From contig JAHDCG010000014.1 in the NCBI GenBank assembly GCA_020629965.1, positions 1 through 50,627 on the forward strand: 50,627 nt of DNA, read 5' to 3'. The notes beneath the pieces are model-generated. The model had not been told where the DNA came from. It made no database searches and saw only the letters and a list, made by a program, of their open reading frames with translations. Shown piece by piece: positions 24,608-31,711 of the stretch. A program made the translations under genes and the position numbers. The first letter of the stretch is position 1; every line of letters begins with the position of its first letter. This DNA comes from Saprospiraceae bacterium (GTDB taxonomy: Bacteria > Bacteroidota > Bacteroidia > Chitinophagales > Saprospiraceae).

Positions 24608-24800
24608 AATTATAAAAAACGTGACTTTTTACTGCTTCGGCAGTCTTACAGATATAGTGTTTCATAGTGTGAGGGGCAGAAATGCGTTTAACCACAATTT
24701 TCTCCCCTTTTTCTATCAAACACGAAAGACATATAACTTAACATTTAGCCGATGTTATCTATCTTTGGAGCGAAGGTCTTTTGGCCTTCGCTCGTTTTTA
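24608..24800 (+). ncRNA. candidate small RNA 2
   Basis: About 190 nt lie between a promoter-like pair and an intrinsic terminator. A UUCG-capped hairpin ACTGC-TTCG-GCAGT lies near the 5' end (about 24630-24643). The segment ATTTAGCCGATGTTAT (24743-24758) is perfectly complementary over 16 nt to candidate small RNA 1. Reading frames here have no coding character and run into the convergent haem-binding gene. The alternative is the long 3' untranslated region of the adhesin transcript. Confidence 0.5.
24768..24800 (+). terminator. intrinsic terminator
   Basis: A 9-bp stem GAGCGAAGG (24768-24776) / CCTTCGCTC (24785-24793) is followed by GTTTTTATTTTAT. It stands 275 bp after the adhesin stop codon and just before the 3' end of the convergent gene. 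Confidence 0.85.
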
Positions 24801-24815
24801 TTTTATACCTTTCGT

Positions 24816-25253
24816 TCAAAGCGTTTCCAACCAATCCGTCATTGTTTTTCTTTCCTCGGGGCTGATTTTTGCTTCCCAATGTATCATCCAATACGTCAAC
24901 ATCGGCATTTCCTTATCCGCGATGACTTTTATCGTTTCCTCTAATTTACGTTCTTTTTGCTCTGCGTTGTACTCCGTCCACAGCGAGTAATTGCTGTGCT
25001 GTCTGCCTTCGGCAATGTGGTTGCCGATGAACCAGCTCACGGGCGCGACCGAGGTGTACCACGGGTACACGGTGGTGTGTGCGTGACAGTCGTAGCAGGC
25101 AGTATGAAACAGTTTGACTACTTCGGCGGGCGCATTGTTGACTGCTAAAAAATCTTTGGCGGCATCGGCGGGCGGGTTGTTTTTATCAATCGGAAAAAAC
25201 TGAATAATGACAAAAACGACGGCGAGGGCAAGAAAGAGGTAGCTTTTTTTCAT
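24816..25253 (-). CDS. haem-binding domain protein (single CxxCH, Haem_bd type)
   Basis: I chose the ATG at 25253 (MKKSYLFLALAVVFVIIQF), which gives a proper N-terminal signal/anchor and 145 residues; nine extra in-frame codons upstream are unlikely. The c-type haem motif is CYDCH, set in LFHTACYDCHAHTTVYPWY. Downstream PVSWFIGNHIAEGRQHSNYS and the C-terminal segment ISPEERKTMTDWL match the Haem_bd family of short periplasmic haem proteins. It is probably membrane-anchored, facing the periplasm. The start lies 8 bp from a MITE-like element, so that element may carry or displace its promoter. Confidence 0.88.
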   Translation of the reverse strand: MKKSYLFLALAVVFVIIQFFPIDKNNPPADAAKDFLAVNNAPAEVVKLFHTACYDCHAHTTVYPWYTSVAPVSWFIGNHIAEGRQHSNYSLWTEYNAEQKERKLEETIKVIADKEMPMLTYWMIHWEAKISPEERKTMTDWLETL

Positions 25254-25260
25254 GGTGCTG

Positions 25261-25407
25261 TATTGAGTACCGTGTAACAAAAATTCTTTCGAATTTTTTT
25301 TGTTTAAAAGTTTAGGCGTTTAATCGTTTAGAATGCTTGGCGCAACTAAACGCCTAAACAAAAAAAGTAACAGGACTAAAAGAAATTTTTGTTACACGCT
25401 ATTGAGT
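25261..25407. mobile_element. MITE-like element with terminal inverted repeats and 8-bp direct repeats
   Basis: TATTGAGT occurs at 25261-25268 and again at 25400-25407. Just inside are inverted repeats: GTGTAACAAAAATTCTTT near 25272 and AAAGAAATTTTTGTTACAC near 25379-25397, differing by one inserted base. The 130-bp interior contains octamers and a second 13-bp inverted repeat. There is no coding capacity. This fits a non-autonomous transposon with an 8-bp target duplication. No second copy was seen in this window. Confidence 0.55.
25302..25359. repeat. GTTTA-octamer array with inverted arm
   Basis: Units GTTTAAAA, GTTTAGGC, GTTTAATC and GTTTAGAA (25302-25333) are followed by TAAACGCCTAAAC (25347-25359), the exact reverse complement of 25310-25322. 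The array lies inside the MITE-like element, upstream of the minus-strand haem-binding gene, and is A/C-rich on that gene's coding strand. Confidence 0.7.
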
Positions 25408-25472
25408 GTGATGAAATAGAATTTTCGAGATTTAGTTTTTCATTTCAAGAGTAAATGTAGAACTGTTACTTG

Positions 25473-25554
25473 AGGTACGGGGTACTTTCCTTGAATAACA
25501 GTCAGAAATATTGCGTCCTTTCCCGGATTTTGCAAAAACAAGTACCTCGTACCT
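25473..25554 (+). repeat. inverted-repeat element, copy B
   Basis: Arms AGGTACGGGGTACTT (25473-25487) and AAGTACCTCGTACCT (25540-25554) differ from perfect complementarity at one position and flank a 52-bp centre. Copy C at 39721 shares the arms and the inner borders (TTTC/TCTTGA after the left arm, TTTTGC before the right). The rest of this 538-bp gap shows no gene. Confidence 0.8.
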
Positions 25555-25818
25555 CCTTTGCGATAAAAGCGAAAAATACTCGATTAGCTACAGTAAATGT
25601 GAAAAATACCGCCGAATTATGACCGATTTTATCGTCGATTTTCACTTTTTTTTGCCGAAAGGGAAATTTGTCCCGGCAGCGGCGAAAATCCTCCTGAAAT
25701 ACCGGACGGTTTCACCTGCATCTTTGCCTTGTCAATCACCGAAAGGGTGACTGCAAATTAACAATCACGGCGAACGAAAATAATTTCTTCGCTAAAAAAC
25801 AATAAAACTTAATTTATC

Positions 25819-26367
25819 ATGGCAAATTTTCAAGTACCGACCAAAGACACCGTTTCCGAAAACAACCAAGCGATTTTCGCTAACCTCGAAAAAGGCTTAG
25901 GTTTCGTCCCGAATCTCTACGCAACTTTCGCACACAACGAAACCGCACTCGGCGACTACCTGACGCTGCAAAATCGTAAATCTACGCTGAAAGGCAAGGA
26001 AAAAGAAATCGTCAATCTCGTGGTCAGCGAAGTCAACGGCTGCGCTTACTGCAAAGCAGCACACACCGCGCTCGGCAAAATGAACGGCTTCACGGAAGAC
26101 CAAATTTTGGAAATCCGCAGCGGTGAGGTTTCTTTTAACGACAAATTCGACGCCCTCGCAAAATTCGTCAAAGACACCACAATCAATCGCGGAAAACCCG
26201 CCCCGGCAAGCACCGAAGCCTTATTGGCAGCGGGCTACGACAACGCCAACCTTATCGACATCGTCGTTTTAATCGGCGATAAAATCATCACGAATTACCT
26301 GCACGGCATCACGCAGGTAGCGGTCGATTTTCCGGCGGCGGTAGAGTTGGATGCGGTTCCGGCTTAA
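25819..26367 (+). CDS. carboxymuconolactone decarboxylase / AhpD-like protein
   Basis: The 182-residue product has the CMD/AhpD fold signature: all-helical, with the redox site NGCAYCKAAHT (Cys75, Cys78, His82), preceded by KEKEIVNLVVSEV as in peroxidase-related family members. Such proteins reduce alkyl hydroperoxides or serve as thiol oxidoreductases. There is no signal peptide, so it acts in the cytoplasm. It is monocistronic, with a terminator 44 bp after the stop. A partial -7-like CATCTTTG is present upstream, but I do not call it as a site. Confidence 0.93.
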   Translation: MANFQVPTKDTVSENNQAIFANLEKGLGFVPNLYATFAHNETALGDYLTLQNRKSTLKGKEKEIVNLVVSEVNGCAYCKAAHTALGKMNGFTEDQILEIRSGEVSFNDKFDALAKFVKDTTINRGKPAPASTEALLAAGYDNANLIDIVVLIGDKIITNYLHGITQVAVDFPAAVELDAVPA

Positions 26368-26410
26368 TTCCTCGATTTTAAAATTTTTCCCGACAAAAAC
26401 TACTTATTTC

Positions 26411-26448
26411 ACGGGCATTTTTCCTCATGGACGAATGCCCGTTTTTTT
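26411..26448 (+). terminator. intrinsic terminator of the CMD-family gene
   Basis: Stem ACGGGCATT (26411-26419) / AATGCCCGT (26434-26442) with a 14-nt loop is followed by TTTTTTT. Confidence 0.88.
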
Positions 26449-26497
26449 GTGTTGCGGCGATAAAGCGGTACATTGTGCAAAAAAAATAAATTTTTCG

Positions 26498-27097
26498 ATG
26501 ATGATACAAAAATTTCTCCGCGCCAAACATTGGCAACTGTTTTTGCTGACTTACGGGCTGCCGTTGCTGTTTCAGATTATAATGCTTGCTCTTATTTTCA
26601 GCGGTTGGCAACCTGCGGGAGAACCGAGGCATTTATCGCCTTGGATAGCACCGCATTTTACCGGTACGATAGCTTTAAGTTTCATTACCGTCGCCGTACT
26701 GTGCGGGTGGTTTTGGTCGATTGGTGTCGGTCTGCAAGGAAAGCTGCCGGAAGACCTACGGATGCGCACCGGAAAATTTAAGATTGCATTCTTGGTTATG
26801 ACCCTTTGTGCTTTACTGTTTTTCGGAATTTTTTACATCGTTGTCATAGGAATTCTCCCCGTCAGCAGGATACTTATCAGCACGACCTCGTTCCTGATTT
26901 TCGGCATGTATTACATCTTTTCGGGATTGTGCGCTCTGTACTGTCTTTATTTTGTTTCCAAAACCATAAAGACCGCCGAACTGCAACGCGAAGTAAGTTT
27001 CGGAGATTTTATCGGTGAATTTTTCCTGATTTGGTTCTTTTTCATCGGTGTTTGGATAGTGCAGCCGAGGGTGAATGCTTTGGTCGAAGATGTTTAA
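26498..27097 (+). CDS. five-helix integral membrane protein, function unknown
   Basis: I chose the start MMIQKFLRAKHW (ATG 26498). An in-frame extension to 26351 overlaps the CMD gene and runs through its terminator, so it is non-coding. The 199-residue product has about five hydrophobic helices (LTYGLPLLFQIIMLALIF; FTGTIALSFITVAVLCG; FLVMTLCALLFFGIFYIV; FLIFGMYYIFSGLCALY; FFLIWFFFIGVWIVQPRVN). The last segment, with the WIVQPRVN ending, is reminiscent of uncharacterised Bacteroidota membrane proteins. The stop codon lies inside an octamer repeat unit (GTTTAATC). Confidence 0.8.
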   Translation: MMIQKFLRAKHWQLFLLTYGLPLLFQIIMLALIFSGWQPAGEPRHLSPWIAPHFTGTIALSFITVAVLCGWFWSIGVGLQGKLPEDLRMRTGKFKIAFLVMTLCALLFFGIFYIVVIGILPVSRILISTTSFLIFGMYYIFSGLCALYCLYFVSKTIKTAELQREVSFGDFIGEFFLIWFFFIGVWIVQPRVNALVEDV

Positions 27098-27163
27098 TCG
27101 TTTAGGCGTTTAATCGTTTAGCGGGCATCCGCATCTAACTTCTCAACGATTAAACCCTTAAAC
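27092..27163. repeat. GTTTA-octamer array with inverted arm between convergent genes
   Basis: Units GTTTAATC, GTTTAGGC, GTTTAATC and GTTTAGCG (27092-27123) are followed by inverted octamers GATTAAAC and CCTTAAAC (27148-27163). The TAA of the membrane-protein gene is inside the first unit. The arms could pair and work as a weak bidirectional terminator. Confidence 0.7.
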
Positions 27164-27169
27164 AATCCC

Positions 27170-28312
27170 TCATATTTCGCGCAAAATTCGCCCTGCCGCC
27201 GCTAAAGTTTCCTCCTGCTTCGCAAAGCAAAAACGAATTACCTTATCATCCTGCCCGTCCGCGTAAAATGCCGAAACGGGAATGGCAGCCACGCCGTATT
27301 CCCGCGTCAGTCGCTGCGCAAAATCGGTGTCCGGTTCGTCGCTGATTTCCGAGTAATCGAAAGTCTGAAAATAAGTTCCTGCACAATCTAACGGGCGCAG
27401 GCGCGAACCCCGCATGACCTCCACAAAAAAGTCGCGTTTGGCTTGGTAAAAATCGGCGAGCGAAAGGTAGTTTTCCGGGTCGCGCAGATAATCCGCCACG
27501 GCGTACTGCATCGGCGTATTGACGCTGAACACGTTGAATTGATGCACTTTGCGAAACTCCCGCATCAGATGTTCCGGAGCGACGACGTAGCCCAATTTCC
27601 AACCCGTCGCGTGCAAAGTTTTTCCGAAAGAATAAGTCGCCAAACTGCGTCGCCGCAACTGCGGATAAGATAAAACCGATTGATTTTTTTCTTCGTCAAA
27701 AACCAAATGCTCATAGACTTCATCGCTCAAAATCAAAATATCCGTGCCTTCCGTCAGCTTTTCCAACGCCGCAAAATCTTCTTTCTTCAGCGTCGTACCC
27801 GTCGGGTTGTGCGGCGTGTTGATGACAATCATTTTTGTCCGTTCGGTCAGCAGATTTTTGACTGCCGCCCAATCGGGTTTGTAATCCGGTGCCCGCAAAT
27901 TATAAGCGACCGGCACCCCGCCGTTGACTTGCACCGCCGGGCGATAAGAGTCATAAGCCGGCTCGAATAAAACCACCTCGTCGCCCGGATGAATGAAAGC
28001 CGAAATTGCCGTAAAAATCGCCTGCGTTGCGCCTGCCGTAACGGTAATTTCCGCTTCCGCATCGACGGCGACATCGTACACGACTTTGATTTTTTCGGCA
28101 ATGGCATCTCGAAGTTCCGGCACTCCCGGCATCGGCGCGTACTGATTGTAGCCCGCATTTGTGTAGTGCGCCACCGCTGCTTTCAGACGCGGGTCACAGT
28201 CAAAATCGGGAAAACCCTGCGAGAGATTTATTGCGCCCGTTTGCTTCGCCAACTTTGACATAACGGTAAAAATGGTGGTGCCGACGGTGGGGAGTTTGGA
28301 AGTTATTTGCAA
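27170..28312 (-). CDS. methionine aminotransferase (PLP-dependent, class I, YbdL-like)
   Basis: The 380-residue fold-type I aminotransferase uses pyridoxal phosphate. The N-terminal INLSQGFPDFDCDP and YNQYAPMPGVPELRDAIA segments are typical of the kynurenine/methionine aminotransferase branch. PLP-site residues are in VTAGATQAIF, VINTPHNPTGT, Asp197 (ILSDEVYEH) and Schiff-base Lys231 (YSFGKTLHATGWKLGY). The C-terminal arginine is in KVIRFCFAK. The enzyme most likely transaminates methionine or aromatic amino acids with 2-oxo acids, as in methionine salvage. It lies 68 bp downstream of the deacetylase gene in the same direction and may be co-transcribed with it. Confidence 0.94.
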   Translation of the reverse strand: MQITSKLPTVGTTIFTVMSKLAKQTGAINLSQGFPDFDCDPRLKAAVAHYTNAGYNQYAPMPGVPELRDAIAEKIKVVYDVAVDAEAEITVTAGATQAIFTAISAFIHPGDEVVLFEPAYDSYRPAVQVNGGVPVAYNLRAPDYKPDWAAVKNLLTERTKMIVINTPHNPTGTTLKKEDFAALEKLTEGTDILILSDEVYEHLVFDEEKNQSVLSYPQLRRRSLATYSFGKTLHATGWKLGYVVAPEHLMREFRKVHQFNVFSVNTPMQYAVADYLRDPENYLSLADFYQAKRDFFVEVMRGSRLRPLDCAGTYFQTFDYSEISDEPDTDFAQRLTREYGVAAIPVSAFYADGQDDKVIRFCFAKQEETLAAAGRILREI

Positions 28313-28380
28313 GACGGTAAGAATTTTGTGAAATTGAAAGACGCAATGATAAGCCTAAAGTAAAGAATTTGAAAACTGTT

Positions 28381-29016
28381 TTAAGATAAAACCACCCCCT
28401 TCTCCGCTTCCAAACTCGCAAACTCGAAACCCCGTTCCGCATAAAATTCCAAGACCCTCGGCAGCACATATTGCAAGCGCGGAAACGCTTTAATGCTGTC
28501 GTGAAAAACGATAACCGAACCCGCTTCCGTGTTTTCAATCACATTTTGCAGGCAGTCCTCGCCGCTGATAGTCGGGTCGAAATCACCGCTCAACACATCC
28601 CACATTATGATGTCATAATCCGCCCGCAGCGCTTTTGCCTGACGCGGACGCAGTCGCCCGTAAGGCGGGCGAAAGAGCTTAGAATCAACCAACGCCGCAC
28701 AGTCCCGCGCATTTTTGACGTAAGTTTCCGTCCGCGTATTCCACCCGTTTAAATGCTGCATGGTGTGACTGCCGATGCTGTGTCCTGCCGTCCGCACCTG
28801 CTCGAAAACGGCGGGATATTTCTCCGCATTTTCGCCCACACAAAAGAAAGTAGCCTTTGCCCCGAATTGCTCTAACCGGTCCAGCACCCACGGCGTGACG
28901 ACCGGTATCGGACCGTCGTCGAAGGTCAAAAAAATCTTGTTTGCCGCATTCGGCTTGCGCCAAACAAAACCCGGGAAGTTATTTTGAATGAAATCGGGTG
29001 TTTTTACTAAATACAT
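28381..29016 (-). CDS. polysaccharide deacetylase family protein (NodB domain)
   Basis: I chose the ATG at 29016 (MYLVKTPDFIQ). The 18 codons before it run through a heptamer repeat and are unlikely to be coding. The 211-residue product shows the NodB motifs in order: LTFDDGP (motif 1, catalytic base and metal Asp), HSIGSHTMQH (motif 2, metal His), RPPYGRLRP (motif 3), IMWDVLSGDFDP (motif 4) and VIVFHDS (motif 5, catalytic His). It removes acetyl groups from a cell-wall or exopolysaccharide. No signal peptide is visible, so it is cytoplasmic or exported by another route. Confidence 0.93.
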   Translation of the reverse strand: MYLVKTPDFIQNNFPGFVWRKPNAANKIFLTFDDGPIPVVTPWVLDRLEQFGAKATFFCVGENAEKYPAVFEQVRTAGHSIGSHTMQHLNGWNTRTETYVKNARDCAALVDSKLFRPPYGRLRPRQAKALRADYDIIMWDVLSGDFDPTISGEDCLQNVIENTEAGSVIVFHDSIKAFPRLQYVLPRVLEFYAERGFEFASLEAEKGVVLS

Positions 29017-29021
29017 GTGTT

Positions 29022-29056
29022 GGTCGGTGGTTGGTAGTTGATGGTTGGTGGCGGGG
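29022..29056 (-). repeat. heptamer tandem array GGTTGGT
   Basis: Units GGTCGGT, GGTTGGT, AGTTGAT, GGTTGGT and GGCGGGG in period 7 begin 6 bp upstream of the deacetylase start. The coding strand is A/C-rich (ACCAACC). Confidence 0.7.
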
Positions 29057-29602
29057 GTAGTGGTTTTCACTGTCGGAAGGAGAATTCATATTCGGTTCTT
29101 ATTTTCCGAGATTGATTTTTTCGAGTCATCTTACAAGCAGTAAAAATCTTGAAAACCATACCTATGAAGTTCTTACCTTTGCGGAAACGCGAAAACGGGT
29201 AAAATATTTTTCTTTGAAAAAATTTTAGTTGTCGGTTGACGGCGGGCTTTCGGATTGATTGACGGCTTTCGTTTTTTAAAGAAATTTTTTGTTTAGATTG
29301 AATGTTGGTCGAAATGAAAATCAGAATCAAAAGAATTAAAGCCGGAACTCGTTAATAATCAGCGGCTTCAGCCCCCTAACCCCCGAATCGGGGGAACTTT
29401 CTCCGAGCCTGAGACTGTGGTAAATCTTGATTTTATAATTCCCTTTTGAGAAATCAGGTTCAAAAACATAGTGCAATGATTTGTTAGTTTCTGACAGTTA
29501 TGATGATTAAGAATTGGGAAGATTTTACGAAGTAAAATCCAAATCACCCCGACAACTGTACGGGGTCTTAACAATCATCCCGACCGAGGTACGGGACAGG
29601 TA
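29057..29602. other. intergenic region with GC-rich palindromes, no gene
   Basis: It holds a perfect 15-nt palindrome CCCCCGA-A-TCGGGGG (29380-29394) embedded in a CCCCCTAACCCCCGA context, a REP-like variant CCCCGACAACTGTACGGGG (29547-29565), and a standard REP-like copy TCCCGACCGAGG/GTACGGGACAGG (29578-29600). No coding frame with protein character was found. Confidence 0.55.
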
Positions 29603-29713
29603 TAAATCAGAGTCAAAAAAACATAGTCAAACAAGCAAAATCAGCGTAAATCTTAAAAAATCATAAATAATCAGCGTAAAAAGTTAGTCACACAAGCAAA
29701 ATCAGCGTAAAAA
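29603..29713 (+). repeat. AATCAGCGTAAA interspersed repeat upstream of gltX
   Basis: The 20-mer ACAAGCAAAATCAGCGTAAA occurs exactly at 29631-29650 and 29692-29711, with further degenerate copies of AATCAGnGT and CATAGTCA between. The array ends 13 bp before the gltX ATG. A related array precedes the penicillin-binding protein gene at 49.9-50.0 kb in the same orientation relative to its gene. Confidence 0.8.
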
Positions 29714-29726
29714 TAATTCACAATAA

Positions 29727-31268
29727 ATGAAAGATATCAGAGTCAGATTCGCACCCAGCCCCACCGGCGCACTCCACATCGGCGGCGTCCGTACCGCCCT
29801 TTACAACTACCTTCTTGCCAAAAAGCACGGCGGCACCTTCATTCTCCGTATCGAAGACACCGACCAAAATCGCTACGTTCCCGGCGCCGAAGATTACATC
29901 ATCGAAGCCCTGAAATGGTGTGGCATCGAACCTGCCGAAGGCCCCGGTATCGGCGGTGAGTACGGCCCGTATCGACAGTCGGAGCGCAAGGCTATTTACG
30001 CGGAGTACACGCAAAAACTTATCGACAGCGGTAATGCTTATTATGCCTTCGACACCGACGAAGAGCTGCAAGCCATGCGCGACGAGTACGAAGCAAAAAA
30101 AGAAGTTTTTAAATACGGACACGCCAATCGCCGCCGCCTCAATAACAGTCTGAACCTCAGCGCCGAAGAAACCCAAGCAAAATTAGAAAGCGGCGCACCT
30201 TACACCGTTCGCCTGAAAGTGCCGACCGACCAAGCCGTCAATATTCAGGATTTGGTACGCGACACCGTAACCTTTCAGAGCAACGAACTCGACGATAAAA
30301 TTATGATGAAAAGCGACGGGATGCCCACCTATCACCTCGCCAACGTTGTGGATGACCGCCTGATGCGCATTACGCACGTCATACGCGGGGAGGAGTGGCT
30401 GCCGAGTACGGCGCACCACGTTTTGCTGTACCGCGCCTTCGGTTGGGAAGACGAAATGCCGCAATTTGCGCATCTGCCGCTCATTATGAAGCCGACCGGC
30501 AAAGGAAAGTTGAGCAAACGCGACGGCGCGAAATTGGGTATCCCCGTGTTTCCGCTGTCGTGGGAGGGAAAGACAGAAGAAGACAGTTTCACGGGTTTCC
30601 GTGAGTTTGGTTTCGACCCGCGTGCGGTGGTCAATTTCTTGGCGTTTTTGGGTTGGAATCCGGGCACGGAGCAGGAAATTTTCTCCTTGCAAGAACTCAC
30701 CGAGGCCTTTGACGTCGAAAAAATCGTCAAATCGGGTGCGCGTTTTGATTTTGACAAAGCCAAATGGTTTAACGAGCAATACCTCATCCACAGCGACAAC
30801 GCCGCTTTGGCAAAAGCCGTGCGCCCCGCCGTCGATGCCGCCGGCTACGAGGCGAGCGACGAATTTTTGGAGCAATTTGTCGGCATGCTCAAAGAGCGCG
30901 TGACCTTTATCACCGATTTTGTGCCGCAGGGTTACTACTTTTTCGAGCCGGTCAAGTCTTACGAAGAAAAAATGATTCGCAAAAAATGGAAGCCCGATAA
31001 CCGCGCGAAGTTTGAAGAATTGATTGATTTTATCAAAAACATCGACGACTTTACGACCGATAATTTAACCGAAAAAATCAAAGGTTGGATTAACGAAGAC
31101 AGCGGCATGGGCTTCGGTCAAGTCTTGCCGATTCTGCGTTTGGCAACTTCGGGCACGATGAAAGGCCCGGACGTTTTTGCGATGATGGCTTTATTGGGGA
31201 AGGAGGAAGTGGCGGCGAGATTGTCGAAAGGGTACGATGCTTTTGATGAGATTAAGGCGGCGCAGTAA
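29727..31268 (+). CDS. gltX: glutamate-tRNA ligase
   Basis: The product charges tRNA-Glu (tRNA-Gln too in many bacteria lacking GlnRS) with glutamate. It is a class I synthetase of 513 residues, the normal length. The start RVRFAPSPTGALHIGG gives the HIGH motif (17-20), followed by LRIEDTDQNR. KLSKR at 261-265 is the KMSKS equivalent. The C-terminal third is the all-helical anticodon-binding domain with WINEDSGMGFGQVLPILRLA. The gene is flanked upstream by interspersed repeats and downstream by a long hairpin. Confidence 0.97.
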   Translation: MKDIRVRFAPSPTGALHIGGVRTALYNYLLAKKHGGTFILRIEDTDQNRYVPGAEDYIIEALKWCGIEPAEGPGIGGEYGPYRQSERKAIYAEYTQKLIDSGNAYYAFDTDEELQAMRDEYEAKKEVFKYGHANRRRLNNSLNLSAEETQAKLESGAPYTVRLKVPTDQAVNIQDLVRDTVTFQSNELDDKIMMKSDGMPTYHLANVVDDRLMRITHVIRGEEWLPSTAHHVLLYRAFGWEDEMPQFAHLPLIMKPTGKGKLSKRDGAKLGIPVFPLSWEGKTEEDSFTGFREFGFDPRAVVNFLAFLGWNPGTEQEIFSLQELTEAFDVEKIVKSGARFDFDKAKWFNEQYLIHSDNAALAKAVRPAVDAAGYEASDEFLEQFVGMLKERVTFITDFVPQGYYFFEPVKSYEEKMIRKKWKPDNRAKFEELIDFIKNIDDFTTDNLTEKIKGWINEDSGMGFGQVLPILRLATSGTMKGPDVFAMMALLGKEEVAARLSKGYDAFDEIKAAQ

Positions 31269-31285
31269 ATGATTTGGAAATTTGT

Positions 31286-31334
31286 CCGGTCTTACTCACA
31301 GGGTGACTCAAAGTCACCTTTTGAGTAAGACCGG
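31286..31334. repeat. long two-part hairpin downstream of gltX
   Basis: A 13-bp stem CCGGTCTTACTCA (31286-31298) / TGAGTAAGACCGG (31322-31334), a 3x3 internal loop, then a 7-bp stem GGTGACT/AGTCACC with loop CAA. No T-run follows, so it is either an RNA-stabilising or dispersed palindromic element rather than a standard terminator. Confidence 0.75.
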
Positions 31335-31462
31335 GCATATCACTTCAAGGTGTACAAACAATTCCGATTGTCCGAAACGGTCTGAGGTTGTCTGTCAACC
31401 GCCAACCCCCAAGCAGCGAAACTCTTTCCCCGTCGTTATACACTCGTGAGTAAAATTTTTAA

Positions 31463-31470
31463 TACATTTG
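31463..31470 (+). promoter_or_regulatory. putative -7 box (TACATTTG) upstream of adhesin 2
   Basis: It is an exact TAnnTTTG match. It would give a 5' leader of about 165-235 nt containing the palindromes at 31544-31600. There is no clear -33 TTG. Confidence 0.45.
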
Positions 31471-31543
31471 CGGCAGCAAAAACCGGTAACACGCACATCT
31501 CCTGACACTTTCTTATTTCCTCTGACATTATCCTGACTTTTCA

Positions 31544-31600
31544 AAAAAGACCGGTCTTTTTCCGTGTCGCCGACATAAATGTCGAGGCGACAGGCATTTT
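31544..31600 (+). promoter_or_regulatory. stacked palindromes in the adhesin 2 leader
   Basis: The perfect palindrome AAAAAGACCGGTCTTTTT (31544-31561) is followed by a hairpin with outer stem TGTCGCC/GGCGACA starting at 31565 and inner GACA/TGTC, then GGCATTTTTT. The series resembles one or two terminators placed ahead of the adhesin gene. Confidence 0.5.
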
Positions 31601-31711
31601 TTGTGAATTTTCTGCATCTCCGCCGTCAATTCACGCGTAGTAATGATAAACAGAAAATCGGCTGTAAACACGAGAAACACACGGCGATTTTCGAAACCGA
31701 TTACGAATAGT

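Noticed and set aside
24621-24944. Reading frame of 107 codons after adhesin 1
   Set aside because: It runs antisense through the haem-binding gene and across the terminator at 24768-24800; the residue content looks random.
26351-26497. Upstream extension of the membrane-protein gene
   Set aside because: It overlaps the 3' end of the CMD-family gene and passes through that gene's intrinsic terminator. The sequence has no membrane or domain character.
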